Shown here in pieces: positions 1-7,657 of a stretch of DNA of 14,690 nucleotides. The translations under genes and the position numbers were made by a program. The stretch spans positions 1 through 14,690 of the forward strand of contig JACQWN010000102.1 of NCBI GenBank assembly GCA_016209245.1, given 5' to 3'. The DNA comes from Bacteroidia bacterium (GTDB lineage: Bacteria > Bacteroidota > Bacteroidia > Bacteroidales > BM523). Every line of letters begins with the position of its first letter. Position 1 is the stretch's first letter. The notes below the pieces were generated by a model that made no database searches, was not told the origin of the DNA, and saw nothing but the letters and a program-made list of their open reading frames with translations.

Positions 1-3000
1 AATAATAAAATTTGTGAGTTGGGTATGATGCTGCGCTATAAATCCCGCTTGTACCGTCGCTGATAGCAGTAGCAACATACCACCATCTGCCAGAGCTGAC
101 ATATCTTTCTACTTTAACATCTCCTGCACCGGCGACACTTCCATTTGTAATAAGCGATGCGGTAGCATCATCACTGGCAGGCGATTTAAGAGTTAAGAGT
201 CCGTCAACTGTCAATGTACCATCGGTTGTAATAGCTTTACCCGAAGAAACCTCGGCGGCTTTTGAGGAAGATACAGCCATATTATTAAATGTAGTAACAG
301 TTGCACTTCCGCCGAGTATTGAATTTGTGCCGTTAAATGTAACAGTGCCGCTGTTATGGCTAAATGTACCATCGTTAGTGAAATTCCCCTGAACATTAAA
401 GTTGCCGGCAGATTTTCCTGTTAACGTACTGCTGATAACTACATTATTAAATGTAGCATCAGTTGTTCCGCTGATTTCAGATGTGCCATTGAAAGTAACG
501 GTACCGCTGCCATGATTAAATGTACCGCTATTTTGAAAATTGCTAGCGATATTTACATTTCCCGATGGCGCAGTCAGTGTTCCCGAAACAGTAACATTAT
601 TGAACGAATGTGTGCCTGAACCGCTCATTGCGGTTGTACTATTAAATGTAACCGTCCCGTTGCCATGGTTAAAAGCTCCGGAATTAGCCCAGTTTCCTGC
701 GACATTCATATTGCCGGCAGGTCCGGTCACAGTTCCCTGAATATCAACATCTTTAAAAGTACTTATGGTTGTGCCGCCTATTGTGGTTGTACCAGTGAAT
801 GTAACCTTCCCGTTATTATGGTTGAAAGTCCCGTTATTAGTGAAATTACCGGTAACAATCATATTTGTGGCATGCCCGGTAACTGTTCCGTTAATGATGA
901 TATTCTTAAAAGTCGTTGTAGAAGCGCCCATAATAGTCGTAGTGCCTGAGAATGTTACATCATTGTCGGCGGAATAGCTGCCTGAATTATCCCAGTCGCC
1001 AAGTACTTGCATATCACTGGTTCCTGCTTGGACGGGACTGCTGTTTGTAAAATTAAAATTGATTACCACATCATTATTCAATTGCTTGGTTCCTGCACTG
1101 GAAAAGACAAGGTTGTTGAAGGTTTCGCCGGCGGAATTTGTAATGGTCTGCGTTGTGGAGCCGTTGAGTGTTACAGAGCCGTACCGTTCGTTAAACCCTC
1201 CTGCATTGCTCCAGTTTCCGCCGACTGTCAAAGCATGGTTGCTGGTGCTGACATCAAGTGTGGCAGCAGCGGCGCTGATATTCAGATTTCCATTTATGGC
1301 AGTCGCTCCGTCAAGTGTTTTTGTGCCTGTTCCTGAGACAGAGAGATTATTGTATGTAACCGGCTTAATTGTTTGGTCGGCATTTGCGCCATAATTTACC
1401 GTATTTCCTGACGCTGAAGCATTAAGTGTTGTAAGGGAAAATGTGGTTCCGTTCATATTCAGAGTCGAATTTGCTGACTGGGTCAATGTTCCGGCGCCTG
1501 AAAGAGTGCCGCTGTTTCCGATTGATAAAGTTCCCGTATTTGTAGCAGTAGTGGTAATATCGAGAATGTTTACAGCGCCGTCGCTCGAAATATTTTGCGA
1601 GTTTGTCTGAAGACGGATAGTTACGGTAGTTGAAGAAATATTGGAATTTGAAATTCCGGATAATCCGCCTGTGGTGGTCAGGATACCGGCTCCTGTTCCG
1701 GTAATGTTACCTGTCGAATTGATAATAACGCCGCCGTCGCCGACATCTGTTGTACGTGTTGCCGACCAAGTTGCCGTACCGTTGATTGTCAGCCGTCGGC
1801 AGGCGCCAGAATTGCCGTTCATTGTAACAGTATGTGCAGCTTGTATTTCAACATAGTCGGTTGCAGTAGGAGTGTTGCCGCCAATCCATGTGCTGCTGAG
1901 TGTCCAGTTACCGCTTTGATCGCTTTGAATGACGCCCCGTACCGTCACGGACAACGTTTGAAAATCGTCGCTGCCGCACAAGCGTGTGACATCAACACGT
2001 ACGGAATAACTTCCGGCAGTTCCACCCCAGTCAATGGTAATAGCATTGCCTGTTCCGGGCGGGTCAATTGTTCCGCCTCCCAAAGGTAACGACCATGCAT
2101 AAGAATAACCGGGAGTGTTTGTTACCGAATATGCGACATTTGTTTCGTTAATAGCCACGCTTGTTACTCCGGTAATAGAAGATGTTGCAATAGGATGAAT
2201 ATAAACGGACTGTGTAACGGGACTGTTATCATCTCCGCAGTCATTTTTTTCAACTACCTGGACGCTTCCCAACATTCCGACAGCGCCCCAGTTTACTGTA
2301 ATATTGGGTGTCCCTTGTCCGCTTGCAACAGCGCCGCCGGTTATTGTCCATGTGTATGTATTTGCCGGCTCGCTGGCATTAACGGAGTATGCTTCAGTCG
2401 TACTGATGCATACGGAAGTATTGCCTGTTATAGAAGTAGCGACATACGGGGAACAGCTTGGTTTCCCGAAAGCAAATTGAGCCGAAAGACCGCTTACACC
2501 TGTTCGTTTTGCTGTATTACCACTTGCATCAGTATGGGTTCCGTTAGCCGACCAAGGGTCGCCGGATGTAGTCCTGTACATCAGCCGTGTAGAAGCGCCT
2601 ATTGTATAGCTTGTAAAACCGTTGCCGGTACATTCTAAATAATAATTCGTGCTGGCAAGCCCGTCGGTAGCAATCATAACCCAGTAACCTTCGGTAAATT
2701 GATTTACAACTGTACGGCTGCCATCAGTGTATGGAAGTCCGCTGCTGCCAGGATCGCTTGCGACAAAATTTGCAGTAAGGGTCCCTCCGGTCAGGTTAGT
2801 GAAATTTATTGAAGCCGGACGATAATATGAGGCTGTTCCAATTGGAAACAAAATGGCAACACCAGTAGAATTAACCCATCTCTTGAAATTTCCGATAATT
2901 GTACCGGCAGTATATGTTAGTGTACCTGTAGAACCCAAACCTGTCCCAAGTGTCAAAGTATAAGACTGGCAGTCAATATTTCCCTGCGTCATTGTCAGTG

Positions 3001-4588
3001 TATTATTTACATTTATATTGTATGCCAGAATTACGGTACCGCTGGTTTTATTTATCGTGAGGTTATTAAAAGTTTCTCCTTCGGTCTTTGTAATTGTTTG
3101 TGTACCGGTTCCGTTAAAAGTAACTGTATTTGAGCCGGGGGTAAATGTTGAGTTGTTTGTCCATGAACCACCGACAGTCATATTTGATGTAGCGGTATTA
3201 AGCGTACCTGCAGTGATATTTACCGCTTGAAGAACGGTAAGCCCGGTAGCCAGTTGACAGGTTGCATTGGCGCTGTTAACAGTCAGATTGGCGATACTAA
3301 AAGTGCAGTTCATAAGCATGGTCTGCGAGGCGGGTGTGGAAGCGTCGCCAAATTGTATTACGCCGCCTGTAATTCCCACTGTTCCTGCATTAGCAGTAAA
3401 CCCTAGATTTGTTGCGCCTGAGCGTCTGATAATCATTGTGCCGCCGCTCATGGTAAATGAACTGCCTGCCAGGTCCATCATTATCGGAGCAAGTCCGGCA
3501 GCCGTGCAACCTACAGTCGGAACTACAATTGTGCCATTTGTCATAGTGAAGGTGAGAAAATCGGTAGCAGTACCACGTGAAATACGACCGGCGACATTAA
3601 ATGTACCACCTTCAATTGTCAGCTTGGCAGTACCGTCGTTTTCGGCTATAAAGCGGTTATCGCTGGCAGTACCAAGGTTAACCGTACCGGCAGAGATACG
3701 TAATTCGCCGGCAACATTCCAATTCATAGCAGGAGTATTTATTGTTCCGCCATTGCACCATAATGCGCATGTTGCAGGAATAAGAAAAGGGTCAGCCAGA
3801 TTAACGGTAAAAGGTACGATGGTCGAGGCGCCGGTAAGTTTAAATGTACCGTTTGTGAGGGTTAATCCTCCGTCAGTCATTGTAATAAGCGATTGTATAT
3901 CAAGCACATTACTGCTGCTTGTACCTTTATTTATTGTAATTGTATTGAAAGCGGTAGTTGAAGAACCTGTGACAGTATTTGATGTAGCACCGCCGAATGT
4001 TACCCTTCCGGTTCCTATTGTAAAAGTCCCGTTGTTCTGCAAATTGCCATTGATGTATATATCGGAATTAGCGGTATTATTAAGAGTGCCGGAAATGGTA
4101 AGGTCGGTAAATGTTTTTGTGCCTGTAGCGCTGGTAATATTTATAATGGTAGAAATTGTGGTCAGCCCTGAAACAGTAATATTACATTCGCCGATGTTAT
4201 TTGTTCCGGAGGTCGTAAAAGTACCTGTTACAGCCAGTGTTCCTGTTTGGCCGGATGTTGTAATAGTTCCTCCGTCCATGATTAATCCACCTGCGCCGAC
4301 ATTTGTCGTACTTGCCTGTTTCCAACTTGCAGTGCCACTTATGGTTAATGAATAACAATCGCCGGGGTTATCTATCATTGCGACAATATGCCCGACACAG
4401 ATTATAACGTCATCGCTTGGTCCTGGAATTGACGCTGCAGCAACTCCTCCGCACCCTACTGTTGACCATGTAGAAGCAGCATCCCAATCGCCGCTTGTCC
4501 GGGAATAGTATGTAATTGCTATTGCAGGTGTATATACAACAACTGTAAAGGTAAATATTGTGATAATATGAGATAAATATTTGTACAT
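1..4588 (-). CDS. Giant secreted repeat adhesin-like protein, 3' end cut by window edge
   Basis: The reading frame is open from an ATG at 4588 to the left edge, giving 1529 residues without a stop. Residues 1-24 form a signal peptide (hydrophobic core, then TPAIA). Next comes a GDWDAASTW-type module typical of Bacteroidota surface proteins, then long Thr/Ser/Asn/Gly-rich beta-strand repeats (VTFNGT..., TFNNLTI...). Residues about 710-883 look like two PKD-like domains, with YTWTITGG and YAWSLPLG strands. A second GNWTLSSTW module follows at about 888, four 51-52-residue tandem repeats at 1211-1415, and a GRWWYVATAISDGTSG stretch near 1500 that often precedes T9SS sorting tails. Export through the outer membrane by T9SS and a role in adhesion or the cell surface are inferences; the sorting signal would lie outside the window. 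No enzyme motif is seen. The gene is less AT-rich than its neighbours. It lies 450 nt downstream of the exb operon on the same strand but has its own likely promoter. Confidence 0.85.
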   Translation of the reverse strand, partial: MYKYLSHIITIFTFTVVVYTPAIAITYYSRTSGDWDAASTWSTVGCGGVAAASIPGPSDDVIICVGHIVAMIDNPGDCYSLTISGTASWKQASTTNVGAGGLIMDGGTITTSGQTGTLAVTGTFTTSGTNNIGECNITVSGLTTISTIINITSATGTKTFTDLTISGTLNNTANSDIYINGNLQNNGTFTIGTGRVTFGGATSNTVTGSSTTAFNTITINKGTSSSNVLDIQSLITMTDGGLTLTNGTFKLTGASTIVPFTVNLADPFLIPATCALWCNGGTINTPAMNWNVAGELRISAGTVNLGTASDNRFIAENDGTAKLTIEGGTFNVAGRISRGTATDFLTFTMTNGTIVVPTVGCTAAGLAPIMMDLAGSSFTMSGGTMIIRRSGATNLGFTANAGTVGITGGVIQFGDASTPASQTMLMNCTFSIANLTVNSANATCQLATGLTVLQAVNITAGTLNTATSNMTVGGSWTNNSTFTPGSNTVTFNGTGTQTITKTEGETFNNLTINKTSGTVILAYNINVNNTLTMTQGNIDCQSYTLTLGTGLGSTGTLTYTAGTIIGNFKRWVNSTGVAILFPIGTASYYRPASINFTNLTGGTLTANFVASDPGSSGLPYTDGSRTVVNQFTEGYWVMIATDGLASTNYYLECTGNGFTSYTIGASTRLMYRTTSGDPWSANGTHTDASGNTAKRTGVSGLSAQFAFGKPSCSPYVATSITGNTSVCISTTEAYSVNASEPANTYTWTITGGAVASGQGTPNITVNWGAVGMLGSVQVVEKNDCGDDNSPVTQSVYIHPIATSSITGVTSVAINETNVAYSVTNTPGYSYAWSLPLGGGTIDPPGTGNAITIDWGGTAGSYSVRVDVTRLCGSDDFQTLSVTVRGVIQSDQSGNWTLSSTWIGGNTPTATDYVEIQAAHTVTMNGNSGACRRLTINGTATWSATRTTDVGDGGVIINSTGNITGTGAGILTTTGGLSGISNSNISSTTVTIRLQTNSQNISSDGAVNILDITTTATNTGTLSIGNSGTLSGAGTLTQSANSTLNMNGTTFSLTTLNASASGNTVNYGANADQTIKPVTYNNLSVSGTGTKTLDGATAINGNLNISAAAATLDVSTSNHALTVGGNWSNAGGFNERYGSVTLNGSTTQTITNSAGETFNNLVFSSAGTKQLNNDVVINFNFTNSSPVQAGTSDMQVLGDWDNSGSYSADNDVTFSGTTTIMGASTTTFKNIIINGTVTGHATNMIVTGNFTNNGTFNHNNGKVTFTGTTTIGGTTISTFKDVDIQGTVTGPAGNMNVAGNWANSGAFNHGNGTVTFNSTTAMSGSGTHSFNNVTVSGTLTAPSGNVNIASNFQNSGTFNHGSGTVTFNGTSEISGTTDATFNNVVISSTLTGKSAGNFNVQGNFTNDGTFSHNSGTVTFNGTNSILGGSATVTTFNNMAVSSSKAAEVSSGKAITTDGTLTVDGLLTLKSPASDDATASLITNGSVAGAGDVKVERYVSSGRWWYVATAISDGTSGIYSAASYPTHKFYY
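347..958 (-). repeat. Four tandem 51-52-codon repeats inside the adhesin gene
   Basis: Four adjoining units each begin VTF(S/T/N) and end HN(N/G/S)G, with the pattern VTFxGTTxIxG, TFxNVxIxGTLTG, GNxxVxGNFxNxGTFNH. Unit lengths are 51, 51, 51 and 52 codons. At DNA level the spacing between equivalent bases (818, 665, 512, 356) is 153, 153 and 156 bp. The units are diverged, so they look like an old expansion rather than a recent copy-number change. Each unit probably adds one turn or sandwich of beta-strands to a stalk. Confidence 0.85.
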
Positions 4589-4683
4589 TAGCTGATATCT
4601 ACTATTTTATACGAAAATACTTTAATATTGTTTCAATCAAAAATATTTTTTCCAAAAGTGTCTGACAACTATAAAGAATTTTA

Positions 4684-4715
4684 CAAATATAAATAAATAA
4701 ATTTAAGAAGTCAAT
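4684..4715 (-). promoter_or_regulatory. Candidate Bacteroidota promoter for the adhesin gene
   Basis: On the minus strand a TATATTTG box (4691-4684) matches the Bacteroidota primary-sigma -7 consensus TAnnTTTG. A TTG (4714-4712, within ATTG) lies 20 nt upstream, in the usual range for the -33 element. Transcription would start near 4677, leaving a leader of about 90 nt before the ATG at 4588. No Shine-Dalgarno sequence precedes the ATG, as is normal in this phylum. The AT-rich context makes chance matches likely. Confidence 0.5.
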
Positions 4716-4831
4716 AGGTAAAAACCACAATTTTACTAAGTGAAAAATAAAATAAAAATAAGCAAAAAGCAATTTTTTTTTGTTCAGATTTATGAATTCG
4801 TACCTAAAGGTAAGATATTTTTCAATATCAG

Positions 4832-4860
4832 ACATGACATATCTCAAAGATATGTCATGT
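4832..4860. repeat. Perfect 13-bp inverted repeat, 3-nt loop
   Basis: The arm ACATGACATATCT (4832-4844) pairs perfectly with 4848-4860 across a CAA loop. The 13-mer AGACATGACATAT that opens it (4830-4842) occurs again at 7700-7712, on the other side of the exb operon. It could be a dispersed intergenic repeat or a protein-binding site; neither is shown. Confidence 0.7.
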
Positions 4861-4904
4861 ATAAGTTTAATGGAGATGTCATAATAATAAATTTTATGTA
4901 CAAA

Positions 4905-4930
4905 TGTATTATACATTTTTGTATAATACA
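4905..4930. repeat. 10-bp inverted repeat TGTATTATAC
   Basis: TGTATTATAC (4905-4914) pairs with GTATAATACA (4921-4930) across a six-base loop. TTGTATAATA is repeated once more just downstream at 4934-4943. The sequence is so AT-rich that it may be chance, or it may form part of the regulatory region upstream of the adhesin. Confidence 0.5.
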
Positions 4931-4955
4931 AACTTGTATAATATTTTTTTTATGA

Positions 4956-4990
4956 TTTGAGAGGGGTTTGCTTTGCAAACCCCTCTCAAA
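4956..4990. repeat. Perfect 16-bp GC-containing hairpin
   Basis: TTTGAGAGGGGTTTGC (4956-4971) pairs base for base with 4975-4990 across a TTT loop. It is the strongest hairpin in the spacer. On the minus strand the stem is followed by A-rich rather than U-rich sequence, so it is not a textbook terminator for the exb operon. On the plus strand it is followed by T-rich sequence. It could act as a second terminator, an attenuator or a dispersed repeat. Confidence 0.75.
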
Positions 4991-5006
4991 TATTCAATTT
5001 TATTTT

Positions 5007-5039
5007 ATGACTGACAGTTTTTAAAAAACTGTCAGTCAT
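5007..5039 (-). terminator. exbD: Hairpin at the end of the exb operon
   Basis: A perfect 16-bp palindrome (ATGACTGACAGTTTTT and its complement, one-base centre) begins on the first base of the TAA stop of the last exbD. The core GACTGACAG stem joins through T/A bases. Its position right after the last gene of the operon suggests a transcription terminator or RNA 3'-end stabiliser. The lack of a U-tract on the minus strand lowers confidence. Confidence 0.5.
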
Positions 5040-5506
5040 TATTTTGTTCTTTTCCGGCAGGAATAATTTATTTTCAAAGCATTACATCTTCTAAGTTCTT
5101 GTTTAATATCAGTTACAATCCCCATCCTGCAATGGCTATCAACCTTGAGAGAGGTGGTCAGTAACGGTATTTCTTTTTCATTATGACTTTTCCGTTCAAT
5201 CTCAATAAATCGCTGAATATCATCAATTGACGAGAACGCATCATTTAATTGAATAACCGGTTCCGTCCCCATTAGCTTTTGATATTGAATACGGGGTTCA
5301 CCAACATAAATAAAGCTGACCAGCGATTTTTTTTCAAGCTTTTTTATTTCAGTACCTTGAGGAAGTGAAATAGTTACCTTTAATTGATTGTCCTTCAACC
5401 TGGTCGCAACCATAAAAAAAAACAGAAGCATAAAAACAATATCAGGTAATGAGGCAGTTGAAATTCCTGGTAAAATGTTTTTCTTTTTTGGCTGAAATCT
5501 TGACAT
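5039..5506 (-). CDS. exbD: ExbD/TolR-type biopolymer transport protein, second copy
   Basis: This 155-residue protein has the ExbD layout: a short basic cytoplasmic N-terminus (SRFQPKKKN), one TM helix at about 20-37 and a periplasmic domain. The motif LPDIVFMLLFFFMVAT carries Asp22, which corresponds to the proton-path aspartate at the head of the ExbD/TolR TM helix. ExbD works with ExbB in the inner membrane to turn proton-motive force into movement of a TonB-like partner. It starts 2 nt after the stop of the other exbD, so the two are surely co-transcribed and probably translationally coupled. The C-terminus is basic and rich in Cys/Arg/Lys. Two unequal ExbDs beside one ExbB are common in Bacteroidota. 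Whether the complex drives TonB uptake or another machine cannot be told from the sequence. Confidence 0.9.
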   Translation of the reverse strand: MSRFQPKKKNILPGISTASLPDIVFMLLFFFMVATRLKDNQLKVTISLPQGTEIKKLEKKSLVSFIYVGEPRIQYQKLMGTEPVIQLNDAFSSIDDIQRFIEIERKSHNEKEIPLLTTSLKVDSHCRMGIVTDIKQELRRCNALKINYSCRKRTK

Positions 5507-5508
5507 AA

Positions 5509-6084
5509 TTATTTTCCCCCGATATTTTTTGGTTCGGCTTCAGAAATTTTTTGAGGATAAATTTTTTTTATAGCTTCCTGTTTTTCATAGTCAAGATTGT
5601 CAAAACGTTTTCCGAACTTTCTGATAGCCAGTTCATCGCGAAGTTCATTATATGCAGCTACAAGTTCGTTCTGTACTTCCAGATATGCGCCAAACGTTGT
5701 GCCACGGTCATTCTGTAGCGATAATACTCCTTTTGAGACCATATATTTACCAAGGAAAGGAACATCAATTACCTCCTTTTCAGGTAACTTTTCATTGTTA
5801 TATGGATTTTCAATAAATTCTTTTGTCGTTTCACGTAATTGGTTGATATTCAAGGGCTTGTTTTCGACAAGAAGCTGGTCGTCTTTATTCAGCAAGACTA
5901 CAAAAACATTTCTCTCTTTGATTTGCGGTTGTTTTACCATTTCCTGCTCAGGCTGCAACGGTGGTAATCTTCTTGCTATTCCGGAATCAGTATCCATTGT
6001 TGTAGCGATAATGAAAAAAAGAAGCAATATAAATGCAATGTCGGCTATTGAGGCGCTGGGTATTTCCGGAACTTCTCTGAGCAT
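5509..6084 (-). CDS. exbD: ExbD/TolR-type biopolymer transport protein, first copy
   Basis: This 191-residue protein has a single TM helix near its N-terminus (about 13-30), with Asp15 in SIADIAFILLLFF at the conserved proton-path position. The N-terminal cytoplasmic part is very short (MLREVPEIPSA). The periplasmic part is longer than in classical ExbD (about 140 residues). Its middle (residues 30-80) matches the ExbD fold, with a NVFVVLLNKDDQLLVENK strand pair. A charged region follows (YNELRDELAIRKFG...), a shape often seen in Bacteroidota ExbD copies. It lies between the four-TM gene upstream and the second exbD 2 nt downstream. Its partner is expected to be the ExbB encoded at the head of the operon. 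Confidence 0.9.
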   Translation of the reverse strand: MLREVPEIPSASIADIAFILLLFFIIATTMDTDSGIARRLPPLQPEQEMVKQPQIKERNVFVVLLNKDDQLLVENKPLNINQLRETTKEFIENPYNNEKLPEKEVIDVPFLGKYMVSKGVLSLQNDRGTTFGAYLEVQNELVAAYNELRDELAIRKFGKRFDNLDYEKQEAIKKIYPQKISEAEPKNIGGK

Positions 6085-6108
6085 AGATTAAATTTATAAT
6101 ATATCCAT

Positions 6109-6139
6109 ATAAGCAAAATACTATAGGAATTTTGCTTAT
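6109..6139 (-). repeat. Hairpin between the four-TM gene and exbD
   Basis: ATAAGCAAAAT (6109-6119) pairs perfectly with ATTTTGCTTAT (6129-6139) across a nine-base loop. The stem overlaps the TAA stop (6138-6136) of the upstream gene and fills most of the 51-nt gap before exbD. It may set the ratio of the operon's proteins through partial termination or RNA processing; this is inference. Confidence 0.6.
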
Positions 6140-6561
6140 CTTAATAATTTAGCAATTTCGGTAACTACTACTGCAAGTGCTGCAATAATCAATAAAATAT
6201 ACAATCCGATTAGACCTGTATCAATAAATCTAAGGGATATTGCCGATAAAGTAAAACCAAGTTTTTCAGGATTAAGTGATGCAGGAATGGTGCCGGATGC
6301 AATTAAGAAAGCGATTCCTAAAATTATCAATAAAATTGCTATTCCAACAAGACTTTTAATGGTTTCTTTAAAATTTATAACGATATTATAAATAATAAAA
6401 ATTACAAGGCATGTAAGAGCGATTCCTATGAAAATATATGTAAGTGAAAGAAATAAACCTTCTTCAATAATGTCCAATGCATAGAATAGGCATGCTAATA
6501 CGGATATGGTAAAAAATAATATCTGTAGAAAAAATGAAAATAATTTCATAGAATGGTTCAT
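6136..6561 (-). CDS. Small four-helix membrane protein of the exb operon
   Basis: I do not recognise a named family for this 141-residue protein. Hydrophobicity gives four TM helices at about 7-27, 36-60, 68-89 and 114-135, with few charged residues and no catalytic motif. It has no cleavable signal peptide; the first hydrophobic stretch looks like a TM helix. An in-frame ATG four codons later (M5) is an alternative start. It sits between exbB and the two exbD genes on the same strand. A small membrane protein in this place is a recurrent feature of Bacteroidota exb clusters. A role as an accessory subunit or assembly factor of the ExbBD complex is inferred from position only. Confidence 0.75.
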   Translation of the reverse strand: MNHSMKLFSFFLQILFFTISVLACLFYALDIIEEGLFLSLTYIFIGIALTCLVIFIIYNIVINFKETIKSLVGIAILLIILGIAFLIASGTIPASLNPEKLGFTLSAISLRFIDTGLIGLYILLIIAALAVVVTEIAKLLR

Positions 6562-6620
6562 AATATATTTAATTTTTGATATTATTTAGGTCATCATTTT
6601 TTATCATAGATTATTTTACC

Positions 6621-6715
6621 GAAGTACGAATTTGTTACGAACTTACGAATTACGAATCTGCCAACCGGCGAATCTTTTCGTAATTCGTATATTCGTATTT
6701 TTTTCGTATTTCGAT
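6621..6715. repeat. ACGAATTACGAA-type intergenic repeat with 13-bp stem
   Basis: TACGAATTACGAA (6644-6656) pairs perfectly with TTCGTAATTCGTA (6677-6689) across a 20-base loop. The flanks hold further copies of TACGAA and TTCGTAT (for example 6625-6630 and 6693-6712), so the whole stretch folds in several ways. Dispersed repeats of this kind, built from ACGAAT steps, are seen between genes in Bacteroidota genomes. Here one occupies most of the 181-nt gap between exbB and the four-TM gene. Confidence 0.7.
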
Positions 6716-6742
6716 GGGATAATAACACCCATACCTAAATAG

Positions 6743-7618
6743 TTAGTATTTTTCTTTCTCATATTTTACCAAAATGTCAATTAATGAAATAGAAGCGTCT
6801 TCCATTTTATTAATCAGCGAATTTATCTTAGAAATGATATAATTATAAGCAACCTGAAGTATCATTGCAACAATTAAGCCTCCTACTGTTGTTATTAATG
6901 CAATTTTGATACCACCTGCAACAAGGGAAGGGCTAATATCTCCGGCTTTTTCGATAGCGTCGAAAGCGACAACCATACCTATTACTGTCCCTAAAAATCC
7001 AAGCATCGGTGCAAGTGAAATGAATAATGCAATCCAGGTAAGCCCTTTTTCAAGCAAACCTGTTTGCACGGCGCCATAAGCGATAATTGTCTTTTCTACG
7101 ATATCAATTCTGTTTTCCTTTGATGGATCATATCTGTCTAAACCCTGATAAAAAATGCTGGCAACAGGTCCGCGGGTATTACGGCATAATTCTTTTGCAT
7201 TATCAATACCTCCGGCATTCAGACCATTTTCAACGTTATTAATAAACTTTTCAGTATTAATTGAAGACAGATTAAGATAAATAAATCGCTCAATAGCAAT
7301 CGCCAAACCGAACAAAAGACAAAGTAAAATAGGAGTCATAAACAATGGCCCCCCTTCAATAAATAATCTTTTTATTTCCTGATGCATGCCGGCGGGTTCT
7401 TCTTCGTTATCCTGCTCTTCTTGTTCAATTATGGCTGTTGTTGCAGGTTTGACAGTATCCTTGGTTTGTGAAGCGGATATTGTTAGCTGTTCATCATCTT
7501 TTACAGATGTTGCTGTATCGGGAGTAGTATTTTTATTATCCGCTTGAGCCAAAACAGATATGGGTGTTATAAAAGAAAACATCCAGAATAATACAAAAAA
7601 CAAAATTGTTCTAATCAT
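6743..7618 (-). CDS. exbB: ExbB/TolQ/MotA-family proton channel protein
   Basis: This 291-residue protein is the channel subunit of an inner-membrane proton-driven motor that partners with ExbD. Residues 1-24 form a cleavable signal peptide (hydrophobic core, then VLAQ). Residues 25-78 are an acidic Thr/Glu-rich linker (EQEEQDNEEEP). TM1 lies at about 91-113 (GGPLFMTPILLCLLFGLAIAIE), followed by a cytoplasmic loop with helix-rich sequence. TM2 (193-218) and TM3 (235-258) carry the family signature APMLGFLGTVIGMV with AFDAIEKAGDISP between and GGIKIALITTVGGLIVA after. The signal peptide plus N-terminal extension make it longer than E. coli ExbB (about 244) and are usual in Bacteroidota. It is the first gene of the operon, read away from the tRNA-deoC-AOR block. 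Confidence 0.95.
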   Translation of the reverse strand: MIRTILFFVLFWMFSFITPISVLAQADNKNTTPDTATSVKDDEQLTISASQTKDTVKPATTAIIEQEEQDNEEEPAGMHQEIKRLFIEGGPLFMTPILLCLLFGLAIAIERFIYLNLSSINTEKFINNVENGLNAGGIDNAKELCRNTRGPVASIFYQGLDRYDPSKENRIDIVEKTIIAYGAVQTGLLEKGLTWIALFISLAPMLGFLGTVIGMVVAFDAIEKAGDISPSLVAGGIKIALITTVGGLIVAMILQVAYNYIISKINSLINKMEDASISLIDILVKYEKEKY

Positions 7619-7649
7619 GTTACAAAAATTTGACTGTTAACTTTGCATG

Positions 7650-7657
7650 CAAATATA
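7650..7657 (-). promoter_or_regulatory. Candidate -7 box for the exb operon
   Basis: TATATTTG on the minus strand (7657-7650) fits the Bacteroidota -7 consensus TAnnTTTG and lies about 32 nt upstream of the exbB ATG. No good TTTG/TTG -33 element is seen 19-21 nt further upstream, so the call is weak. Confidence 0.35.

Larger units (their letters stand above)
4589..5038. other. AT-rich intergenic spacer between exb operon and adhesin
   Basis: This 450-nt stretch has no convincing gene. It holds the adhesin promoter candidate and four perfect inverted repeats: 4832-4860, 4905-4930, 4956-4990 and 5007-5039. Two short open frames overlap here on opposite strands, but both translate to low-complexity Ile/Tyr/Phe/Lys-rich peptides that run straight through the palindromes. 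I treat the region as regulatory and repeat sequence. Confidence 0.75.

Noticed and set aside
347..958. Possible CRISPR-like array
   Set aside because: The 153-156-bp period is a protein repeat inside an open frame, units are diverged, and there are no short identical repeats with unique spacers or cas genes.
540..2638. Several plus-strand open frames of 66-147 codons
   Set aside because: All lie opposite the adhesin repeats and repeat the same Val/Pro or Cys-rich patterns produced by reading repeat DNA backwards.
3267..4355. Long plus-strand open frame of 362 codons opposite the adhesin gene
   Set aside because: The translation is a Val/Pro/Ile-rich shadow of the Thr/Asn/Gly repeats on the other strand. 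It has no domain or signal, and the minus frame is open for the full 4.6 kb with a signal peptide.
4602..4931. Minus-strand 109-codon frame upstream of the adhesin
   Set aside because: It encodes a low-complexity Ile/Tyr/Phe/Lys peptide from extremely AT-rich DNA, runs through two perfect palindromes and the adhesin promoter candidate, and has no recognisable feature.
5597..6091. Plus-strand 164-codon frame
   Set aside because: It is antisense to the first exbD, whose family motifs are clear; the Ser/Phe/Arg-rich product looks like no protein family.
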